Shown: one piece after another, positions 22,203-32,928 of the stretch | Layout: the number at the start of each line of letters is the position of its first letter | How positions within the stretch are numbered: position 1 is the stretch's first letter | NCBI GenBank assembly: GCA_013396655.1 | Contig: WBMV01000001.1 | Coordinates: 21,636-85,635 of the forward strand | Length of the DNA: 64,000 nt | Source of the DNA: Campylorhamphus procurvoides | Lineage: Eukaryota > Chordata > Aves > Passeriformes > Dendrocolaptidae | Reading direction: 5' to 3' | Position numbers and translations under genes: made by a program | Notes under the pieces: generated by a model | Database searches by the model: none | Told to the model about the DNA's origin: nothing | Seen by the model: the letters and a program-made list of their open reading frames with translations, nothing else

Positions 22203-24125
22203 CACTGCCTGTGACACACCTTACATGGCACAGACCCCAGAGGACAGGGCTGCTGCTGGCCAGAGTGGTGGGAGAGGAGCAGGTGGGGATGCAACCCTTC
22301 TGGGACACCCACTGCGACTCCCTGGTGTGTCCTTCACCACAAGGTCCAGCATGGTGACGGCGGTGGAAGCTGCTCCCTCCTCAGAAGCAACCAGCAGGGT
22401 CAGATCCTGGCACAGCACATCCTGAGCGGCTCCTCCCAGCTGGGAAGGACCGAGGTCATCAGCATGGCATTTCACCATCGACCTGTCTGCCACGGAGCCA
22501 CTCGGGGTGCAGGAGGCAGGAGGCTCAGAGGGGCAGATCTGGCCTTGGGAAAGCAGGAGGGGCAGTGGACACTGTCTGCCTGTCCCACACTGGGAGCCAC
22601 CAGGATTTTGGGCACCCGGGTCTGCAGCAGCCCAAGCAGAGCCCTGCCAAAACAGGGTCCTTAATGGTTCCCAGCAGGGAAGCAGCATCTCCTGGTCCTG
22701 GGGACGGTCCTCAGCTGTGAGTCCGGGGGTAGGACACGGCACCTGACCTGAACTGCACTAAATTACCATGCAGCTGGACAATGGCAGGTAGCACAGCTTG
22801 ACTAGTTAGCTGCATCTACACCAGCTCTGCCAGGGAGAACCCTCCTAACACTGCTAGAACAGCATCCAGGTTCTTGTCTAGATGTGGACTTACCTCTGGG
22901 AAGGGGTTTTGCACAACCCACCAAAAGAGAAGGTATGTTTCCTGCTACCTTCACTGCAGAAGCAGCTAAGAAACAGGCACTTTTCTCCTCGGAGCAGCAC
23001 TGCCCTGCTCTTTGCAGCTGCCCTTGGTTGTTCCCTGCCCTGGGCCTGGCATTCCTGGCTAGTGGGCATGGGCCATTTCTTACAGAGCTTTATGGACAAC
23101 GGGTGGGGAGCACCCATTTTTCTTTTTTTTTCTTTTGTATGAACTGCTCCATACTATCTCATTAAAAACAAATATATGGCATATTCTAAATAGATACTAT
23201 AGGCTCAGCATGTTTGGTGGTAATCACAGCCCTCCACTACACCCCAGAAACCCCTGGGGACACTGTGTGGCTCGTCACACCAAGCTTCTACCTCCTTCAG
23301 GACAAGGGTCCACACCCTCCTCACTCGCTGCCTGCCAAGCAGCACTGCCCACAACACTGTCCTGCACACATGCCTGCCATGGGGAGCTGTGGGGCTCCTC
23401 TCTGAGCCCACCACACCGCCCACTCCCCTGGCCATTGGGGCTGGACCACCACCCACTCCACCATTGGGGCTGGACTCATACAGCTGTTGCAAAGGGCAGT
23501 TTTATGGGAAAGGGCTTTATCCTCACACCAGGTCTGTCTCCTTCCCCACAAATACACCCCAAGCGTGCTAGGGACAGTATGGATGCTGTCCCTCTTGCCA
23601 CCCGTCTCACCTGATGGTATCAGTCACAACCAGGTCCTGATGGGGACCTTTCAGGACCTTTGAGGTCCTGCTGTGGGGGTTTTGCCTTGCTGGAGGCAGT
23701 GTTACAGCAAAGAGAGGAAGGACTGCAGTACTGGAAGTAAAACTGGAGACGGAAATGGTCTCCAGGCTTCAGAGGCAGTGACCTTATCAGAGCCAGAAGC
23801 AGCCAGTGAAGATGAAGGCAGCACAGAGGGAAAAGGGGCTGCTGTCAAGGCGGAGGAAGCAGGAGCTGTTCACAGACAGAAGAGCCACTGGCTCAGGGCA
23901 TTCCCCACCAGCTGGCACAGTTCCCCCAGCTCCATGTGCCTGCCCTTGGTGCCTGCCCTCCCGGGGCACACTCTAAAGGATGACCTTCCTGTCAGAAAGG
24001 ATTAGCAGTCCCATCTTCACTCAGCTTAAACAGGATATATAAATACACTTTGCCCTGCTACATATGAACCATGCTTGATTTCAGGTGCATTAATCAACAA
24101 TAAACATAAGCCCTGTAAAGACACC
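22203..24125 (+). other. CACNA2D4: CACNA2D4 3'UTR and downstream sequence
   Basis: Possible poly(A) signals are ATTAAA at 23161-23166 and AATAAA at 24099-24104, giving a 3'UTR of roughly 1.0 or 1.9 kb. Which is used cannot be decided from sequence. A small direct repeat (CCATTGGGGCTGGAC twice, about 23432-23476) lies within it. Confidence 0.5.
24099..24104 (+). terminator. CACNA2D4: Candidate poly(A) signal for CACNA2D4
   Basis: First AATAAA hexamer I see downstream of the CACNA2D4 stop codon on the + strand. The ATTAAA variant at 23161 is the upstream alternative. Confidence 0.45.
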
Positions 24126-24769
24126 TGCACTGAGAGAATGAAAAAGTGAATTATACCTGGTTTAATTGGCTCAGTGAGTTTATGAGTAGGTTGCAACTGG
24201 AAGGAATGGAACAGGGGTGAGAACTGGCTTATTTCTTAAACTGAGAAATAAGAGCAAAGGTTTGCCCTGACTTAAAACTCAAGCACACACCAGGAAGTAG
24301 GCTGTGGAGTCACTCACCCCGATGGCACAGCACAGTGGGCAGCAGGACGGACACCTACCCCTGTGCCAGTGCTGCTAAGGGAAAATGCACTGTTCCTGAA
24401 GCTGCTGGTGCCTCCCAGTGCACCCTCAAGCAGCAGGAGCCAGACTGTGGGCATGGCTGGCCAGTTCAGATGAGCCCTGCCTGGGCAGGCAGTGGATGCC
24501 AAACACTCACCCCAGCCTGTGTGACCCCGATCCCACAGATCCCAACCCACCTGTCCATGCAGGTTCCTTCAGCTCTCACAGGGTCAAACAGGATGGCAGC
24601 TCATGGTCAGGAGATGCTCTGGTGTGTCTCCAAAGTGGCTCCTGCCTCTGTACATGTTTGTCTTAGCTGTTTATTAGGAGACAAACAGCCCTTCCCACAG
24701 TGCTGCTGATCCACAGTGGGATGAGCTGCACCTAGACATGGTTTTAGCCTTGGAAGGCAAAAAGCTGCC

Positions 24770-24786
24770 TTTTTTTTTTTTTTTTT
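24770..24786. repeat. Poly(T) run
   Basis: Seventeen consecutive T. No retroposed body was recognised on either side. Confidence 0.85.
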
Positions 24787-27394
24787 GGCAGCAAAGCAGA
24801 CCATAAGCAAACTTACCCATTTCTGGTCTCCAACATGGGGTTAAGCAAATTCCGTTTCATGCTCTGACAGAGAGAGTGACTCATGGCCCTACAGTGAGAG
24901 AAAAATCCCCAGGAAGAGCAGCTGCCTTAGCTCTCAACTTCTTCAGCCATGTGTTGGGCACAGCAGATGAAAATAGGTCAGCAAAAGCAAACAGCAAGCT
25001 GAGGCCAGAGGATCTGACCAGCAGCAGAGCAGCTGTGAGAGGAGCCATCTCTCCTTCCAGCTGAACAGCATCCTCCCACCATCCTGGTACAGCACTATAA
25101 ACCACAGCTGTCCCTCCTGCAGGACCCTGTCCTCCACCCCTGTAAGCAGCCAAACTGCAGGCATCAGGGTTTATTCTGTCAGGGCAAGACTCAGTGGGAG
25201 AAAACGCACAAGTGGTGCCCTACAGCCAGGGGTGTCCATCAGAGCCACCTGGCCACATCTGGCTGCTGCACAAATCAAGGGCTTCACAAGCCCTAAAGCT
25301 GCAGCCAATTCCCTCACAGGCAGGGGGACAGGGAGCTGGGAAGGGGCCTGAATTCTCTTCATTTGCACTCTCTTAGAGGCTTCAGAAACACCCCAGGGCA
25401 GGCTGAGGTAACCCTGGATCTCCCCCAAACACTGTGGTGGGCAGTGAGGGTGCCTGAGCCGCAGGCAGGGACACACACCTTGCACAGCGTCGTGTACACG
25501 TGCCCTCCCTTGACTCATGCCTTGGGACAGAGCAGACCGATGACTAGACCTTCAAGTGTGGCCAGACAGGGATGACTTCATCCTACAAAATAGTAGGAAA
25601 ATCAGCCCTGGATTTACAGCAGCTGTTTGCAGTTGAGCTTGGGCACAAAAGCAGGCTGGCCTGAGCCTGCTTACACTTAGCAAGAGCCTGGCACATCCCA
25701 GCAGTCCTAGTGAGGAACTGCATGCTCCAGATGGGTTAAGGTGGCCTGTCTCTGCCAGTGAAGGACCAGTACCACAGTCTTGCTTGGTTCTAAGCACACC
25801 TCAAACTCAGGCCTCCTTTTGCAGGATGTTTTCCAGCTGATAAAGCCCAACAGCACCATCAGAACAGAAACCCTGGGCTCTCACAGCTCTCTGCTCATCG
25901 GGGAGGGGGCTGAGAGCAGCCTAACACAGCACACTTTTGTCCTAAGCAAATTTTCAGAAGCAAGTAGGGAAGGAGTGTCAGATTCCCATGTGCTGAATGA
26001 CTTCATCAGCAGCTGAGCCCTTGCTGATGGGGTTGCTGTTCCTGTCTCCCTTGGGCACTGGGGAGCTCTCCCATCCCTCATTTCCCAGGGCCCTGCCCCA
26101 GCTGCAGGTTCCCCTACAGCCCTGACAGGAGCCTTTATGCCTCCTGTGCTCAGCCAAGCAGCTCTGCCATTGCCTGCCGTGACCTCAGCCATGCAGCTCC
26201 TCATCAGCACGTGATGCCAACTGGAATGGCCCCCTCCAACGCCACCAAGCACGTTCCTACAGTAAATACCTCGTGGGCCCTCCAGGAAATTTCATCAGCT
26301 CTTCCTGCTCTGCTTGCTGCTGCTGCCTCAAATTTTGGGAGCCCTGGCACCCTGCCTTTCCCCAGGCAGGCCCTTGCTGGCGCCAGGCGAGGGCTGGGCA
26401 CCAAGCCCTGCCTTCACACCCCTTTGGCTCCTCCAGGGCCAGGCAGCTGCCTGTCCTTCCCACGGGCATTCCGAGGAGCGACACCTGCGCTGTGCAGGGA
26501 TGTCCACGGTGCTTCCTCAGCTCTGCTCAGACTGCAGGGATACTGGCAGGAGCTGCCAGCCCTCCTGGAGGCCACTGCTGCACCCAGGGTTGGCCTCTCA
26601 GAGGTGGCAGGGAAGGGACAGGGAGCTGCTGGGGGACAGCGGGTGCACTGTCAGTGTAAGGCACACACCAGCCAAAGCCCCCAGCTGCTCTTGCTCATCT
26701 AAGTTTCAGCCAGCAGTGCCTTTCTTTAGCCCCTGGCAGCAGGGCTGGAGCATGCTGCCACCCCTCCTGCCCGGCCCTGAGGGACACAGTATTGCTTTAA
26801 AAACTGGCAGGAGAGTCCCTGGCAAAGGCAGCAATCCCAGCCTGGCTGTCCCGGCAGGCAGTGGGATGGGGGAGCTGGGCCAGAGCCAGGGCAGAGCCTC
26901 AGGCTGGCTGCTGTGGCCAGGAGCTGGCAGGGAGGTGGTGGCAGCGGCTGCTCCCCCCCAGGGGGGATGGCTTCCTGTCCCAGCAGCAGATGCCACCCCA
27001 CATTACCAGTCTGCCTGTGCCACCGGCCCCACAGCCACAGGGAACAGCTCCTTCAATCTGGGGGGGCTCAGCAAACCCCAAACCACAGGCACAGGTTTGG
27101 CACAGTTAGAGGTGGAAACAAAGACAGCCACTGGAACTGGCTGGGGTACCATTTGCCTCCATAAGGGAAACACACCATTGCTCTGGGAACCCAGCCAGGC
27201 CAATGATTTTCCCATCTCATTTACAGCTAGACTGGTTCAGTTTTTATGCCAACTGTGAAGTGCCTCTGTGCCCTGCTGTACCACTACAGAGATGAAGCTG
27301 CTGATAAAAGGGGATCATGGTAAATCTCCAGTGCTAACACCTCCCAGCCCAGAAACAGTAATACCTCAGTTGTTTAAACAAGAATTTTACTAGA

Positions 27395-27632
27395 GCAAGG
27401 CAAAGGTGAAGCTCCTGGAAATGCCAGAAAACTTCTTCACTATGAGGGTGGTAACACTGGCATAGGGTGCCCAGAGACGTGGATGCCCCACCCCTGAAAG
27501 TGTTCAAACCTAGGCTGGATGGAGCTTTGAGCAGCCTGGTCTAGTGGAACACGTCCTTGCTGATGGCATGGGGTTGGAATGAGATGATCTTTAAGGTCCC
27601 TTCCAACCCAAGCCATTCTGTGATACTATGAT
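27395..27632 (+). mobile_element. CR1 LINE 3' end
   Basis: Typical avian CR1 3'UTR order: 'gccagaaaacttcttcacta', 'gggtgcccagagacgtggat', 'gatgatctttaaggtccctt', 'ccaacccaagccattctgtg', 'atactatgat'. It is 5' truncated, as most CR1 copies are, and carries no coding part. The 5' edge is approximate. Confidence 0.88.
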
Positions 27633-29922
27633 AAGACCAAGCTGGAAACCCATCCCCTTGCACACACACAGAGTGCCAGGCTCACATCCCACCATCCCTC
27701 CCCAAGGAGCCTACCTTCCCAGCAGTGAGAGAGTCGGTGAACAAGGAACTGGTTACACTGCAATCCTCTGCAATTGCCCACATGATGTTCAGCAGCTTCC
27801 TTCAGCATTTTTCCTACTTTGCTCATTGTTAAAATAGCTGAACGTGATCAGATGGGACCTGTTCAATGCTGCTGTGAGCTCAAGGCCAGTACTCCTTCTT
27901 CAAGAGCAGTATGTACTCACGAATTAACACACATCCTCTCGAAGGAGCTAATCTTTTTAAGAAACTTCATTCAAACCACATCAGTGCTCAGCATTCCTGG
28001 AAATCAGCCTGGAGAATTTCAGCTTGGGCACTCCAGACAGATAGAGAAGCACTGAGCAGCAGGAGGGTTTAGTTCAAACAAGTTGCTTTGATGCCACACA
28101 GGAGGCAGGGGTAAAATATAAAAGAAAGTTTCACAGGGAAGCCTCTAATAGGTTCAACTACACTGAACTCGGCTCCTCCATCCTAATCATATGCTACGTT
28201 GATTTCCAGCTCCTTCAAAAGTTAGGCAATGGCCTTAGACACTCACCTTGATTGCAGCACTTTAATCCATACTAGGGATAACTGGCAACAAATGAAGCAA
28301 GTCATTCTTGGGAGCGGGTAGAGCATGACCACAGCCACACACAGTGGAGGTAGGACATACAATTGTAGACTGCCCAGACAACTTTTAAGTATTACTCTGT
28401 TTTCTGAAAACAGAATAAATCCAATTCATATCCAAATGTGAAAGCTACTTTTAGTGAAACTTGTGTGAAACCAGATGCCAACATTCTCCACATTCCCTGA
28501 ATTTTTTTCATTAAAACAACATAAAACAATAATACTCCATTCTGAGACCTCAAGCTGTCGAGGTCATTTACAAAAGCTGTCCCTCTTACAACATCACTGC
28601 AAAACCCATATCCCGAGTCAAGTACCTGACAAAAACCACAGCTCAGCTGCAGATGCCCAGAGCTGGTGTGAGCCAACACAAGAGGAGGACTGGGCAGATC
28701 TTGCTCAGGCAGTTCCCAGATGTTTGCTGACAGCTGAGGAACAGCAATGACGGAGCAGAAGGCAGTCTGGCACAGGGCTGGTCTGGTCAGCACCAGCCAA
28801 ACCCCACTCCTTCCCACTCCTGCCAGTCCCTAAGCCTGCATACCAGGAGAAGATAATTAACCCTTTACATGGGTACAGGATGGGAGGCATTTCCTTTATA
28901 TGAGGAATCTGAGTCCAGGCCTCCCGAATATCTCTTCTCGATCTCAACCCACCTAAAATTTTGCCCACAACTACCAAGGACTCCAGCACTCACCTTCTTC
29001 CACTCCCAGTTGTTCTTCTTCTTTGCACCCTTTGTCCCTCCTACCCATTTTTCTCCTTGAAAATGCTCATCTCCCAGTGCTTTTTCACCTTTGCTTTCCA
29101 GTGCTGTCCATAAATCAGTTTCTGCTCTTTTGAACACCTCCACCCATACCCATTCTGACTCCCTGGGCAGCCTGTTCCTTTCCCTGGTGTGCCTGCTGTC
29201 CTGTGGCACCCAGCTCCCAGCTGCAAGAGAAAGCCCTTTTAAACCTTGGAATGAGGAAGGGGACAGTCTACTCTAAAATCTGCAAGACAAGGAACTGGAA
29301 AACAGAGCCAGTAAAAATTTGTATCTCTAAAAAATAGAAAAAAAATAGGTAATTCTTGAAATTGTAGCTACCCTGGCTTTGAAGGGCTTGGAGAGTCCTG
29401 ACCAAGGCTAGCCAGCCCCAGGACCACACTGCTGCTTTATGCCCTTACTCTACAGCATGGGTTCAGCAAATGCCTCCAAAAAAGGGTTTTCAAACTTAAC
29501 AGTAACACCAATCCCACTTTGTTCCTCAAGTGACTTTTAAAATATGGCAGGGATCAAAACTAAGCAGACTGTCCCAGGCTTATTCTCTGCCAATTTGGAA
29601 TAAATGTATGTCAGGGGAATTTTAATACAAGCAGCTTCACGCAGTGGTAGCACCAGACACACCTTCCCTCACACCACCATTGTCCCCATACTACAGCTGG
29701 CAACTCCACTGGGCATCACAGCCCAGACCTTGGACAAACCAATTTCCCTGGAGATTAGCACAGTAATCAAGAGGCAGCACAGCCCACAGACACTGCCAGC
29801 TGGGATGTTCAACTGCACCAGACAGTACCGAAATCTGAGAGCAAGACCAGGCACACACCTGAGGTGAATCGCAGACATCAAGAGGATGCCACGTGGCAAA
29901 ACTACTGTTCCACTTGCACCAA

Positions 29923-30064
29923 AACCAGCTCAACTGTGCAGGAACAGGACTTAGGCAGCAGTTTGGTTTCNAGACTACCCCCCTGCTTGCTTCTGCCAGA
30001 AGAGGCACCCAGCCAGCACCAGCTCAGCCATGGGGGAACGGGACTTAGGCAGCAGTTTGGTTTC
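29923..30064 (+). repeat. Tandem-like duplication, 94-bp period, with an N
   Basis: The 30-nt block at 29941-29970 (GGAACRGGACTTAGGCAGCA and on) recurs at 30035-30064 with one mismatch, and the preceding CCAGCTCA stretch also matches, giving a 94-bp offset. The only undetermined base of the window, 29971, falls exactly at the end of the first copy. Confidence 0.85.
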
Positions 30065-30195
30065 TGCACCAACAGAAGTCTTTTACCTACAAACCTCATC
30101 AGTACGCACTGGAAAGGAAGGAAGGAAGAGCGACTCTTTCAAGCATCACATACGGCACAGAAAGACCCACACTAGACAGTCATTCATTTGGTTCT

Positions 30196-30201
30196 TTTAT
30201 T
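30196..30201 (-). terminator. ADIPOR2: Distal poly(A) signal of ADIPOR2 (candidate)
   Basis: AATAAA on the minus strand. It is the farthest hexamer that still gives a 3'UTR of expected size. Confidence 0.5.
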
Positions 30202-31542
30202 AGCAGAAGTTAAGAATACAGCAAGTAATAAGATCCCATCTTATATGGAACCATCACCAGAGTCCCCAGCCATCAAAACCCCAGAATGTGCTTCATTGCT
30301 TCCAACAGTAAGCAATTTTTAAAAAGAAATATACTGAACAAGGCCACTATTTAATGGGGAAGGAAAGAAGCTGTAGGTCCTAACTATTCTATGGCAATAA
30401 CCTGCACACAGAGCAAGCAAGCCTCTGACTGCTGAGAGTAAGGCATTCAGGTGCCAACCTGGGAAGAGTTCTCAGCAAAAGCTACAGAAAAGTGCACAGC
30501 TAGGTTGTTTTTATTGGAACACACAAACTTCTTGAACGGACTGACTGGGTTAAGAATAGCAGGTGGAGTACTGTGTTTTTGTAATAGTTCTGTGCTGTGT
30601 AGGACCAGGTTACAATCACCCTTCAAGGAGTGAACGTGGGATGATCCAGGATGGAGACTGTCACTTCTGCTGGTACTGTTCAGAGGTATCCCAAAGCACC
30701 TTACAGACAGCTCTGATTCTGATATGTACCACGCTTTCCTCACACACTAGCACACTTCCTCCAAGCAACTCTACACCTTTGTCCGGGATGCCAGTGCCAT
30801 TAGCCCTTACATCCAAGTTAATACTGCTCTTTACTTCATTTAAGTACCACACGGACCTGTGACAAACTACTTCCAGCCCTACAGGCATCCAGTGTTGCGA
30901 TCCTACTGAGAACATGTCCCTCTAAACATGCAGACTCTTGCAGCCCTTGCTCTCAGAGGCTTTGCTCCATTCAAAGGGTGAAGCCTTAATACGTAGTCAA
31001 CTTTAGGAAGGCATTCTGCTTCTGTCTGACTCAGTAACTCCCCAAAACACACTCCATAGCATCCAGAGTATGGGACAATCTTTGCATCCATATCTTTCTC
31101 CTGAAGGACGAAAACTGAAACTTGCAGGAGTCTAAAAAACCCAAAGCTCCAATAACAAAAGAAAATCCACACAACAACCAACCACCCCTTACCTTCCTTC
31201 CTTATGAAATACAGCATGTTATGAGCTGTTTAACTCATCTGTGAGAGAGGTAATTGCTCTGAATTTCCACCTAAAAATCTCCAAGCAATACCTGTGCCAT
31301 AACAAATAAAACGTTCAAGTTTCATCTTACAACTCCAAAGATTCTCCTCCAGTCTGGCTTCTGAGTGGGCTCCAAAGATCAAGCTACATCAATTACATAA
31401 GAGAAAGGTATAGGCCTCCCCTTATATAGGAGGTGCGTTTGCTCCACAGCAATCCAGCTGAACTCTCAGTTTTAGGTTTAAGAAATACCAGCAGTCCCAT
31501 TAGTCCCTTTGCTAAAGCACAGATGGGAAGCAGACCTAAGGA

Positions 31543-31568
31543 CAAAAAAAAAAAAGAAAAAAAAAAAG
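31543..31568. repeat. Poly(A)/AAAAG low-complexity run
   Basis: Two runs of A separated by a G, inside the inferred ADIPOR2 3'UTR, where it reads as poly(U) in the mRNA. Confidence 0.8.
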
Positions 31569-32796
31569 AGGAACTGCACTGGGCTGGCTGTGGATTTATT
31601 CCTCATAAAAAGAAAAACCTGCAAACTCCCTTGGCATATGGAGCCTGACACACGAGAAGGTAATGTGCTTGAGGTCTGCAGTAACTCTTAACTCCAAGTC
31701 CTGGAGCACACAGCTTCCTCTTTCCAGTCCATCTTAACCCCACCTCTGCTTCCCCTCACGTGCTCAACTATCTCTTGACAAGTCTATTACCATCATTTCT
31801 TCAGATCTAACCAAGCAGGCTTGCAAATGGTAACCACCTTCCCAATGGGGGCCTTTGGGTATAGGCAGGCACTGATGGAGTTGACTGTTTGCCATTTCAT
31901 GTGCAGTTGTCCCACCACGCTCCAATTCATATGATGAGAACCAAAACTAAGATCCATCATCCAAAACTACACATGCCAACGCAAGCTTGGAAGGCAGCTG
32001 TCCCACACACTTGGGCAGGGTGCAGATGTATCCTCAGAGTTACTCAAGTAAACACCTTTGCTCACACTGTGACCTGGATGATGTGACTAATCCAGCCTTC
32101 ACAATCCTTGTGCACATGTACTGAACCTCCTCCAAGTGCTGGCCAGGACCCCACATTGCCCAGGGCATGGGGGCCACCAGGAAAATCTGCAGGGCCAACG
32201 TGCTTCACTCCTGGGAATTTTACCTGGTCCTCCTGCAATCATTTATTTTGTGCAAAATTGAAACAGTGTGTGGTACTTGCATGTTGCATTCTTTACAAAA
32301 ACCCTTTTCCCCCCACCCATTGTTTAAAACATTTATATAAATTTTATTTAAACAGAAAGTTAGAAATCTTATTTACAATTTGTTTTTCTCCCAAAAGAGC
32401 ATCTAAAATCAACGCCCAAACCCTCCAAGAGGATATAAATTTAACCTTGATTTTTTTTTCTTTTTTTTTTAAAAAAACAGAAACTGCTAAGCTATCCCTC
32501 CCCAATTCTACAAATAAATATGGCATTGAACAGAAGCCGATTTGGAAAGGGTCCTCTGTAGCTCAATCTGTAGATCCCAAGAATAAATTAGGGTTTCAGA
32601 ATTTCCTGGTCTTCAAATTGATTTATTCCATTGCTTGAGGTATAGAATTTTATCTTGGTTAGTCAGAATCCCCATGAAGCTCCATGCCTCATCAGCTGAA
32701 ACTTGGATTCTTCTTAGGTATTCCTGTCGCTAGCCTGTACGCTTCAGCCGCGCCGGCGGCTCTGTTTTGGTTACGGTCTCGGGCTGAAGGCTGGTT

Positions 32797-32928
32797 TTAC
32801 TGCATCCCATCCTCCTCTGTGCAGCCTCCTCCCACCGTGAAACGGAACTCCTGCAGGTTCGAAACGCCGTGGAAGTGCACGAAAGCGCCAGCCACTACAA
32901 AGACGTGGAACAGCTGATGGGAGTGGAA
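32797..32928 (-). CDS. ADIPOR2: ADIPOR2 coding exon 7 (last), residues 344-386
   Basis: Starts FHSHQLFHVFVVAGAFVHFH, carrying two of the three zinc-binding histidines (H347, H351) in helix 7, and ends GGGCTEEDGMQ then TAA. The mammalian tail ends EEDAL, so the last residues differ and the tail is one residue longer. Phase 0 start after acceptor TTTCCGCAG. Confidence 0.97.
   Translation of the reverse strand, partial: FHSHQLFHVFVVAGAFVHFHGVSNLQEFRFTVGGGCTEEDGMQ

Larger units (their letters stand above)
24126..30180. other. Interval between the convergent CACNA2D4 and ADIPOR2 3' ends
   Basis: GC-rich at 24.3-27.1 kb. It holds a 17-T run (24770-24786), a CR1 3' end and a short duplication with an ambiguous base. 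Several long ORFs (the longest 26314-27258, 314 codons, +) have no recognisable domain and are best explained by low stop-codon frequency in GC-rich DNA. No gene is called. Confidence 0.6.
30181..32796 (-). other. ADIPOR2: ADIPOR2 3'UTR (inferred extent)
   Basis: From the stop codon to a distal AATAAA at 30196-30201 (complement) the 3'UTR would be about 2.6 kb, near the length I recall for human ADIPOR2. Proximal AATAAA hexamers (complement) at 32343-32348 and 32242-32247 could give short forms with about 0.5 kb. Others lie at 31595-31600 and 30510-30515. A T-rich (mRNA sense) tract lies at 31543-31568. Confidence 0.6.

Noticed and set aside
28392..28817. 141-codon minus-strand ORF just downstream of ADIPOR2
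   Set aside because: No recognisable domain, not joined to any splice-consistent exon, and overlapped by opposite-strand ORFs.
32855..32880. GGTTCGAAAC, resembling a tRNA B box
   Set aside because: It lies inside ADIPOR2 coding exon 7 (reverse complement encodes VSNLQ); no A box or tRNA fold surrounds it.
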